6,924 bases of DNA from contig CALJWY010000295.1 in NCBI GenBank assembly GCA_937974465.1, positions 1-6,924 on the forward strand, read 5' to 3'. Position 1 is the stretch's first letter; each line of letters begins with the position of its first letter. Below the pieces are notes generated by a model. That model made no database searches. It saw only the letters and a list, made by a program, of their open reading frames with translations, and was not told the DNA's origin. The DNA is from an uncultured Lysobacterales bacterium. Lineage in GTDB: Bacteria > Pseudomonadota > Gammaproteobacteria > Xanthomonadales > SZUA-36. The translations under genes were made by a program, and so were the position numbers. Below are positions 1 through 4,870 of this stretch, in pieces.

Positions 1-240
1 GATAAAACCGGATAAGGCGCTGAGCAGCAGAACAAACCCACCCAACTGCCACGCGAGCCAGGCTACCAACACGCTCAGCAGAAATACGAAAAAACCATAG
101 ATCAGGCTGACCCTGGGTGCTTTTCTGAAATCGGCCCAGCCGGCCCGCAACCACTCGAAGCTCGCGCCTATGGCAAGCTCCCGGCTCGGCACGATCAGGG
201 TTGGCGGATTGCGTTGGGGTTGCTTTGAATCTTCAGTCAT
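1..240 (-). CDS. DUF2189 family integral membrane protein, N-terminal part only
   Basis: Reading leftward from an ATG at 238-240, an open frame of 80 codons runs off the window edge. It begins MTEDSKQPQRNPPTLIVPSR and continues with a segment containing FEWLRAGWADFRKAPRVSLIYG, then hydrophobic stretches at about residues 46-65 and 66-80. The short polar start, the W-L-x-A-G-W-x-D-x-x-x-A-P pattern and the S-L-x-Y-G entry into the first membrane segment resemble the N-terminus of DUF2189 proteins, multi-pass inner-membrane proteins of unknown function. The start is the only reasonable one: an in-frame TGA lies 33 bases upstream with no ATG, GTG or TTG between. No clear Shine-Dalgarno precedes it. 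It lies 48 bp after the acyltransferase stop on the same strand, so co-transcription is likely. The family call rests on recognition of a short N-terminus and should be treated as probable. Confidence 0.7.
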   Translation of the reverse strand, partial: MTEDSKQPQRNPPTLIVPSRELAIGASFEWLRAGWADFRKAPRVSLIYGFFVFLLSVLVAWLAWQLGGFVLLLSALSGFI

Positions 241-288
241 GGGCGAAAACGATATCCGGGTTGAGCAAATTCAGAATAAGTCTGCCGA

Positions 289-1182
289 CTATTTTTCCAA
301 AGCATAGGTGATAAACCGTTCTTTTTCTTCCCAGATGTTGTTTAGCCATTTTTTCAGATGAGATTTTGCTTCTGCATCCTGCCTGAAATCCTTCCCGCGT
401 ATGTCATCACCGATAGGTCGAAACTGGATATTCACCGATATGTTCTTAACCTGGCCGGAAAAAAACTGCCATGCAGTTGGTGTCCCATCCGGGTAAATGA
501 TGGTCACATCAATCAACTCATCCAGGGCATCATCAAAGGAATAGAGGATTTGCCCGATACCGCCATAGCGGGGCTTCAGAAGATGTTGGTAAGGTGAGTT
601 TTGCTGTTCCCACTTGCTTTGTGTGAAGCGGGTACCCTCGGGGAAGCTCATCATGGAAACCGGGATATGCTTGAGCTTTTCACAGGCTCGTGCCGCGTTC
701 TCGAGGTCCTTCCCCCGCAGGGTTGGGTCCTTGAGTAATTCCTGCCTGCTGTAACGCTTCAGGAAAGCCATATCCAGCGCCCACCATGCAAACCCCAGGA
801 ATGGTACCCAGATCAACTGTTGCTTCAACAGGAAGCGCATAAAAGGTGCACGGCGATTCAGGCAATGCTGCAACACCAGGATATCCACCCAGGACTGGTG
901 GTTACAAAAAACAAGGTAACGACCATCCCGGCGAATCCCGTTGGGCAATTGAATGTCCCACTGCAGACCACGGTAAAACCAGATAACGGCCTTGTTGATC
1001 GAAATCCATAACTCACCCATGAGGGACAACAAGTGAGTCATGAAATGACGGGGCGGACCCTTCGGCGCGAGAAACTTGAAGATCGACAGCAGAAAAATCA
1101 CTGTGGTCAAGACAATGGTATTGACAGATATAAGCAGCAGGGCCAGGCAGCCCTGCACGGCATAGCGAATTTTTTTTAGCAT
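289..1182 (-). CDS. yihG: YihG-type 1-acyl-sn-glycerol-3-phosphate acyltransferase (PlsC superfamily)
   Basis: This 297-residue inner-membrane protein should acylate the sn-2 position of lysophosphatidic acid to give phosphatidic acid, beside the housekeeping PlsC. An N-terminal hydrophobic region (about residues 8-40) is followed by the acyltransferase domain. Motif I is H95-x4-D100 (NHQSWVD, 94-100), motif III is FPEGTR (180-185), and a motif IV-like LKPRYGG lies at 202-208. Motif II falls within KQQLIWVPFLGFAWWALDM (120-138). That stretch, the following KRYSR and the RGKD at 157-160 match E. coli YihG much better than generic PlsC, and the length is close to YihG (about 310). E. coli YihG has reported LPA acyltransferase activity; acyl preference cannot be read here. 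The ATG lies 11 bases after the preceding methyltransferase stop, without a good Shine-Dalgarno, so translational coupling is plausible. Codons 2-5 contain a run of eight A. Confidence 0.88.
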   Translation of the reverse strand: MLKKIRYAVQGCLALLLISVNTIVLTTVIFLLSIFKFLAPKGPPRHFMTHLLSLMGELWISINKAVIWFYRGLQWDIQLPNGIRRDGRYLVFCNHQSWVDILVLQHCLNRRAPFMRFLLKQQLIWVPFLGFAWWALDMAFLKRYSRQELLKDPTLRGKDLENAARACEKLKHIPVSMMSFPEGTRFTQSKWEQQNSPYQHLLKPRYGGIGQILYSFDDALDELIDVTIIYPDGTPTAWQFFSGQVKNISVNIQFRPIGDDIRGKDFRQDAEAKSHLKKWLNNIWEEKERFITYALEK

Positions 1183-1193
1183 TGCAAAATGCT

Positions 1194-2012
1194 TTACTGA
1201 GCCTTTCTGAACCTCAGCGTCATGCGATCGCTTTCACCAATGGCCAGGTACTTGTCCCGGTCCGTCTCACCCAGGTTCAGGCCCGGGGGCAAGGTCCACA
1301 CGCCCTTGGGGTGCTCGCGTGTATCTTTCGGGTTTGCATTGATTTCGGAACCTGCTTCAAACACCAGCCCTGCACTGGCCGCCAGTTGTTTGACTGCTTC
1401 TTCAGAAACATAGCCACTTTTCGCCGTAACGGATGGATCGGTGCCTTCAGCAGCACGGTGTTGAACCACGCCCAACACGCCGCCGGGTTTTAATACCCTG
1501 GCAAATTCATTGAAAATATCCTTCGCCTGACCTGCGCCAACCCAACCATGCGTGTTTCTGAAAGTCAGAATCGCATCGACGGATCCTGGCTCTCCCAGTG
1601 ATGCCGATTGCGGTGGCGAAAAATATTCAAAGGCAACCTGGTCATATATCTCCGGAGACTGGGCAAAGGTTTCGTTCATTTTCTTTGGCAGTTCATACCG
1701 GTAAGATGGCTGCCCTTCAACATCGGCATCCCAGGTAGCAACCACCAATTTGCCATGACCACGCATGACCGGCGCCAGTATCTCGGTATACCAACCACCA
1801 CCAGGCCAGATTTCCATCACCGTCATGCCATCCTCGATACCAAAAAATTCGAGGGTTTCCACGGGGTGGCGGAACTCATTGCGCGCGATATTGGATTCAG
1901 ACCGGTGGGCGCCCTGCATGGCCTTACTAACCCGGTCGGTTAATGGTTCACAATCGGCCCAGGCTGCTGATGAGACCAACAGGGCCATAACAGTTACAAA
2001 CAATCGTTTCAT
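1194..2012 (-). CDS. exported class I SAM-dependent-methyltransferase-fold protein (COG4798-like)
   Basis: The product has 272 residues. Residues 1-19 form a signal peptide (charged MKR, hydrophobic core, AWA before D20-C21), so the protein is predicted to be periplasmic. The mature part has a Rossmann-type methyltransferase core: motif I is EIWPGGGWYTEIL (67-79), an acidic-loop candidate is TWDAD (93-97), FRNTHGW lies at 151-157, and the post-motif ARVLKPGGVLGVVQHR at 171-186. The tail IGESDRMTLRF (258-268) is typical of this predicted-methyltransferase family. Substrate and activity are unknown. The open frame extends 36 codons further to an ATG at 2118-2120, but I chose the ATG at 2010-2012 because a GGAG lies 9 bases before it and the signal peptide begins exactly there. 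Cys21 does not sit in a lipobox (WADC), so it is probably not a lipoprotein. It is the first gene of the likely operon with the acyltransferase and DUF2189 gene. Confidence 0.82.
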   Translation of the reverse strand: MKRLFVTVMALLVSSAAWADCEPLTDRVSKAMQGAHRSESNIARNEFRHPVETLEFFGIEDGMTVMEIWPGGGWYTEILAPVMRGHGKLVVATWDADVEGQPSYRYELPKKMNETFAQSPEIYDQVAFEYFSPPQSASLGEPGSVDAILTFRNTHGWVGAGQAKDIFNEFARVLKPGGVLGVVQHRAAEGTDPSVTAKSGYVSEEAVKQLAASAGLVFEAGSEINANPKDTREHPKGVWTLPPGLNLGETDRDKYLAIGESDRMTLRFRKAQ

Positions 2013-2021
2013 ACGGATTTT

Positions 2022-2025
2022 CTCC
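2022..2025 (-). promoter_or_regulatory. ribosome binding site (GGAG) that fixes the methyltransferase start
   Basis: On the minus strand, GGAG lies 9 bases before the ATG at 2012-2010. It is the reason to prefer this start, giving an N-terminal signal peptide, over the in-frame ATG 108 bases further upstream. Confidence 0.75.
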
Positions 2026-2051
2026 AAAAAAAGTTTAATTGATTCGTGTAA

Positions 2052-2057
2052 ATCATA
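2052..2057 (-). promoter_or_regulatory. candidate -10 box for the methyltransferase-acyltransferase-DUF2189 operon
   Basis: The minus strand reads TATGAT here, five of six matches to the sigma-70 -10 consensus, about 40 bases upstream of the chosen start. No convincing -35 hexamer is seen at 16-18 bp spacing, so this is a weak prediction made on position and the one box only. Confidence 0.3.
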
Positions 2058-2208
2058 CCTTATTTGGAATAGATTTGATTGCAGTCTGTAGCCGGAACTT
2101 GACTGCATGGATTCGCTCATTCCAGCCGCTTATGACATAGTGAAACCATCATTTAGCTGAAATCCGGACAGGCTTTTCTGAAATAACTTGGCAACAATCC
2201 GGTCAACT

Positions 2209-2218
2209 GTACATGTAC
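2209..2218. repeat. perfect 10-bp palindrome GTACATGTAC upstream of the antiporter
   Basis: GTACATGTAC equals its own reverse complement and lies 29 bases before the antiporter ATG, close to where a promoter or operator would be. The symmetry does not extend outward (T at 2208 faces G at 2219). It could be a dimeric-regulator half-site pair, but a short palindrome like this can arise by chance. Confidence 0.35.
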
Positions 2219-2247
2219 GGCATTAATTACAGGAACAATAAGAAACC

Positions 2248-3471
2248 ATGATCGGAAATCTTCTGCCCTTTCTGATGTTTGGCATTCTTGCAGCGGCACT
2301 GCTGGCACGACCATTGTCCAGGCAGTCGCTGGTGTCGATGCCGGTTGCCTTGATTCTGCTTGGTTTTTTCAGTTCAGAGATTTGGGTTTGGCTGGGTCAG
2401 GACACCGGTCTGCGCTGGGAAATTCTAAGAGATCTTGTTTTTTACCTGTTGTTACCAATCCTGATTTTTGAAGCAGCGGTCAACATCAATGTGCAGCAAT
2501 TACGCAGCGAAGGACTCTTGGTTTTCAGCCTCGCCGTTCCCTTGCTCATGGTCGCAACCCTGCTGTCCGCGATGGTAATCCAGAGCCTCGTAGGCGGCTT
2601 ACTGGGGCATACCTGGGCCCTGGCTTTCCTATGCGGTTCAATGATCAGTGCAACCGACCCAACCACGGCGGGCGCTATCCTGAATGGCTCCGATTCATCA
2701 GACAGGGTGGTCAGTATTCTCAGGGGCGAAAGCCTGGTCAACGATGCGACCACCATTACCCTGTTCATCATGATTTCATCCCTGCTGACGATACCGGGCT
2801 ATGACCTCAATTGGTTGGAATTTGCTGGCCGGTTCTCACTGGTGCTCGCCGGCAGTGTGCTTGTTGGCCTGTTCCTCGGCTGGTTATTTGACCGCATCAT
2901 TCGTCCGCTCGACGATGTGGTACTGACCACATCAGCAACTCTGGTGCTTGCTTTTGCAAGTTTCTGGGCCTCGGAACATGTCCTCGGCTGGTCCGGCGTG
3001 GTTGCAACGCTGTCGGCTGGCCTGACGATTGCCTGGCTGCAGCGTAAGGATCTGGAAGAACAGGATGTCGCCTTTGCCTTTGGCTCGTGGCGGACCCTGG
3101 GCTTCCTGGCCGACGCCATGTTGTTCTTCCTGGTTGGCATGAGCATCACCATCGATATGTTTCATATACATTGGCTGGCTATGCTGGTTGGTGTTCTTGC
3201 TGCTGTTATTTCGCGTGCGGTTATCGTGTTTTTCGGCGCCGGCCTCCTGTCTCGTTTGCCGCGTCAGAAGCCCTTGTCGATGGGCGAGCAAAACCTGGTG
3301 CTATGGGGTGGAATCCGTGGCGCCGTTGCTATCGCGCTGGCTTTATCTTTGAGTACCGAGGTCCCGCACTGGTATACGATTCAGAGCATGGTCTATGGTG
3401 TCGCCCTCTTCAGCCTGGTATTCCAGGCGCCGATCTTCAGCTATTTCTCGAAACGCAGGCGCCAGAAGTGA
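2248..3471 (+). CDS. CPA1/NhaP-type Na+(K+)/H+ antiporter
   Basis: This 407-residue, very hydrophobic protein should exchange Na+ or K+ for H+ across the inner membrane, serving pH and salt homeostasis. About 12-13 membrane segments can be laid out. Family landmarks are in order: LLPILIFEAAVNI (68-80), the unwound-helix motif ATDPTTAGAIL (135-145, with T136-D137-P138), the ion-site helix RGESLVND (159-166, Asn165-Asp166), the SRA-containing helix near 322-324, and GGIRGAVAIALALS (354-367) with Arg357. The Asn-Asp pair is that of electroneutral NhaP/CPA1 exchangers. The protein ends with basic SKRRRQK and lacks the long cytoplasmic C-terminal domain of some relatives, so it is a short-form member. 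Ion preference cannot be decided from sequence alone. The ATG follows an AGGA at 2231-2234, a rather long 13 bases away. It is transcribed alone, divergent from the methyltransferase operon and convergent with tesA. Confidence 0.9.
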   Translation: MIGNLLPFLMFGILAAALLARPLSRQSLVSMPVALILLGFFSSEIWVWLGQDTGLRWEILRDLVFYLLLPILIFEAAVNINVQQLRSEGLLVFSLAVPLLMVATLLSAMVIQSLVGGLLGHTWALAFLCGSMISATDPTTAGAILNGSDSSDRVVSILRGESLVNDATTITLFIMISSLLTIPGYDLNWLEFAGRFSLVLAGSVLVGLFLGWLFDRIIRPLDDVVLTTSATLVLAFASFWASEHVLGWSGVVATLSAGLTIAWLQRKDLEEQDVAFAFGSWRTLGFLADAMLFFLVGMSITIDMFHIHWLAMLVGVLAAVISRAVIVFFGAGLLSRLPRQKPLSMGEQNLVLWGGIRGAVAIALALSLSTEVPHWYTIQSMVYGVALFSLVFQAPIFSYFSKRRRQK

Positions 3472-3477
3472 ACCTTG

Positions 3478-3494
3478 AGGCTAACGGCCTTTTT
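3478..3494 (+). terminator. possible weak intrinsic terminator after the antiporter gene
   Basis: AGGC (3478-3481) can pair with GCCT (3487-3490) around a five-base loop, followed by a T run to 3494. The stem is only four base pairs, so the prediction is weak. It lies over the last codons of tesA because the two convergent genes are 9 bp apart. Confidence 0.25.
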
Positions 3495-4107
3495 CGAATT
3501 CGGGTCCCAGCACCTTCCAGATATTGTCCAGTAACACCGGCTGACCTTTCTCATTGGGGTGAATTCCATCAGGCTGCATCAATTCCGGTGAAAATACGAC
3601 ACCATCCATGAAGAATGGCACAAGTAAAGTATCGTATTTACCGGCAAGATCAGCATAGATTGATTCAAATTGTTGCAGATAATCCGTGCCATAATTGGGC
3701 GGTAGCTTGATGCCGGCCAGCAACACTTTTGCCGCATTGTCCCGGCTGAGGCTGACCATGCGCTCAAGGTTGCTGCGCGTGACATCGGGATCGATACCAC
3801 GCAGCCCGTCGTTGCCACCCAGCTCGATAATGACAACTTCGGGCTTGTAGCGGTCAAGCAGGCGTGGCAGGCGGGCAAGACCACCTTGTGTCGTATCACC
3901 ACTGATGCTCGAGTTGAGGATTTTGTAATCGTACCTATATTCTTTTAAGCGACTATCCAACAAGCTGACCCAGGAGTCCTGCCGATCCATCCCATAGCCG
4001 GCGCTGAGGCTGTCACCGAGAACAAGAATAACTGCTTGCTCTGAAGCGACTGCCGGTTGAAATAGCAGGCCCGAAATTGATAACAGTAGAGATAAAATAA
4101 CTTTCAT
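3481..4107 (-). CDS. tesA: TesA, periplasmic GDSL thioesterase / lysophospholipase L1 / arylesterase
   Basis: This SGNH-fold hydrolase of 208 residues cleaves acyl thioesters and esters such as lysophospholipids in the periplasm. A signal peptide covers residues 1-21 (MKVILS start, hydrophobic core, AVA before Ser22). The four conserved blocks are present: GDSLS at 31-35 with nucleophile Ser33, the oxyanion Gly in ISGDTTQGG (68-76), GGND at 97-100 with Asn99, and DGIH at 180-183 with catalytic Asp180 and His183. Length matches E. coli TesA (about 208 with its signal). I start at the ATG at 4105-4107. A GTG at 4120-4122 is in frame but would put MSDLF before the signal peptide. Neither has a clear Shine-Dalgarno. 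The start codon interlocks with that of ybbA on the other strand. The tesA-ybbA-ybbP neighbourhood is conserved in gammaproteobacteria, and work on E. coli links TesA physically or functionally to YbbAP. Confidence 0.93.
   Translation of the reverse strand: MKVILSLLLSISGLLFQPAVASEQAVILVLGDSLSAGYGMDRQDSWVSLLDSRLKEYRYDYKILNSSISGDTTQGGLARLPRLLDRYKPEVVIIELGGNDGLRGIDPDVTRSNLERMVSLSRDNAAKVLLAGIKLPPNYGTDYLQQFESIYADLAGKYDTLLVPFFMDGVVFSPELMQPDGIHPNEKGQPVLLDNIWKVLGPEFEKGR
4057..4084 (+). promoter_or_regulatory. candidate sigma-70 promoter for ybbA-ybbP inside the tesA signal-peptide codons
   Basis: TTGAAA (4057-4062, five of six to TTGACA) is followed after 16 bp by GATAAC (4079-4084, four of six to TATAAT). 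It lies 22 bases before the ybbA ATG, so transcription would begin about 15 bases upstream of the start codon. With no intergenic space, a promoter here is expected. The match is modest. Confidence 0.3.
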
Positions 4108-4870
4108 GAATAAATCAGACACCCAATCAGATCAAATTGCAGAAAAATTTGCCCTCAAGGCGGAAGAGCTCACCAAGATCGTCACCAGCCCGGAGGGAAT
4201 GTTGACCATCTTAGACCAGGTGAGTCTGCAAGTCAGTTACGGCGAGCGTATCGCCATCGTTGGCGCATCCGGGGCAGGCAAATCCACGCTGTTGGGATTG
4301 TTGGCCGGGCTTGATCTGCCGACGTCAGGCAAGGTCTGGTTAGGCGACAATGAACTGACTGCTAAAGATGAAGACGGCCGCGCAGCCTTGCGAGCCGACC
4401 AGGTTGGTTTCGTATTCCAGTCATTCCACCTTATCCCGTCCCTGACCGCGCTTGAAAATGTCATGCTGCCACTGGAACTGGCCAATCATGAGCAACCCGA
4501 ACAGGAAGCGCTCCAGACCCTCAACAGGGTAGGACTCGGTGAACGTGCCGGCCATTACCCCCGCCAGTTGTCAGGTGGTGAAAAACAAAGGGTTGCCATC
4601 GCCAGGGCCTATGTTATTCAACCCAGCGTGTTATTTGCCGACGAGCCCACCGGCAACCTGGATCAGCAAACCGGAGAGACAGTTGTCGATATTTTATTTC
4701 GACTCAACCAGGAGTATGGCACGACCCTGGTGCTGGTCAGCCACGACCTGGAACTGGCAGAACGCTGTGATCGCATCATCAGGATGGAAGCCGGCCACAT
4801 TGTGACGCCAGCACCAGACAATCCGGTCCCAGATGGACCGGCTTTAAACAACGGGGAGAACCTGGCTTGA
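4106..4870 (+). CDS. ybbA: YbbA, ATPase subunit of the YbbAP ABC system
   Basis: This 254-residue ATPase should power the YbbP permease from the cytoplasmic face of the inner membrane; it belongs to the LolD/MacB/FtsE-like group. All nucleotide-binding motifs are intact: Walker A GASGAGKST (53-61), Q-loop Gln105 in VFQSFHL, signature LSGGE (155-159), Walker B VLFADEPTGNLD (175-186) with catalytic Glu180, and H-loop His213 in VSHD. An N-terminal tail of about 17 residues precedes the ALKAEELTKIV strand where many homologues begin, and a proline-rich tail of about 20 follows the fold. No ATG, GTG or TTG occurs between 4106 and the ABC fold that would shorten it sensibly. Only a poor AGAG lies upstream. 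The last codon and stop overlap the ybbP start. System role: MacB-like FtsX-type ABC proteins act mechanically on periplasmic partners rather than as simple importers. Here TesA is the obvious candidate partner. Confidence 0.93.
   Translation: MNKSDTQSDQIAEKFALKAEELTKIVTSPEGMLTILDQVSLQVSYGERIAIVGASGAGKSTLLGLLAGLDLPTSGKVWLGDNELTAKDEDGRAALRADQVGFVFQSFHLIPSLTALENVMLPLELANHEQPEQEALQTLNRVGLGERAGHYPRQLSGGEKQRVAIARAYVIQPSVLFADEPTGNLDQQTGETVVDILFRLNQEYGTTLVLVSHDLELAERCDRIIRMEAGHIVTPAPDNPVPDGPALNNGENLA
4131..4158 (-). promoter_or_regulatory. weak candidate promoter for tesA inside the 5' codons of ybbA
   Basis: On the minus strand TTGAGG (4158-4153, four of six) and TTTGAT (4136-4131, four of six) are separated by 16 bp, ending 23 bases before the tesA ATG. 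It is reported because the tesA promoter has to lie within ybbA if the gene is not read from further away; the match itself is weak. Confidence 0.2.
4853..4858 (+). promoter_or_regulatory. ribosome binding site (GGGGAG) for the TTG start of ybbP
   Basis: GGGGAG lies within the last codons of ybbA, 8 bases before the TTG at 4867. This strong site supports the non-ATG start; the next in-frame ATG is more than 200 bases downstream, beyond the first membrane segment. Confidence 0.75.

Larger units (their letters stand above)
2013..2247. other. divergent intergenic region between the methyltransferase operon and the antiporter
   Basis: This 235-bp stretch, locally A+T-rich, must hold the promoters of both flanking units. 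On the minus strand it has the GGAG ribosome site and the TATGAT box. On the plus strand TTGGCA (2188-2193) is a fair -35, but the sequence 16 bp downstream (TACATG, 2210-2215) is a poor -10. A 10-bp perfect palindrome overlaps that spot. I see no convincing small gene, tRNA or riboswitch fold. An in-frame extension of the methyltransferase frame covers 2013-2120 but is better explained as leader. Confidence 0.6.

Noticed and set aside
1182..1943. Plus-strand open frames of about 60-110 codons opposite the methyltransferase gene
   Set aside because: They are shadows of a well-supported minus-strand gene and show no domain, ribosome site or sensible composition.
2013..2120. 36-codon N-terminal extension of the methyltransferase frame from an upstream ATG
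   Set aside because: It would bury the signal peptide, and the downstream ATG has a well-placed GGAG. The extension is probably untranslated leader.
2161..2202. Direct repeat of AATCCGG at 2161-2167 and 2196-2202
   Set aside because: Seven bases twice in a 235-bp region is within chance, and no third copy or symmetry supports an operator.
3087..3611. 174-codon plus-strand open frame overlapping the antiporter end and tesA
   Set aside because: It lies in another frame over two genes with clear motifs, and its sequence is rich in Cys, Trp and Pro without family features.
4105..4122. GTG start for tesA five codons upstream
   Set aside because: It adds MSDLF in front of a normal signal peptide, including an acidic residue, and has no Shine-Dalgarno. 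The ATG is the simpler choice, though not proven.
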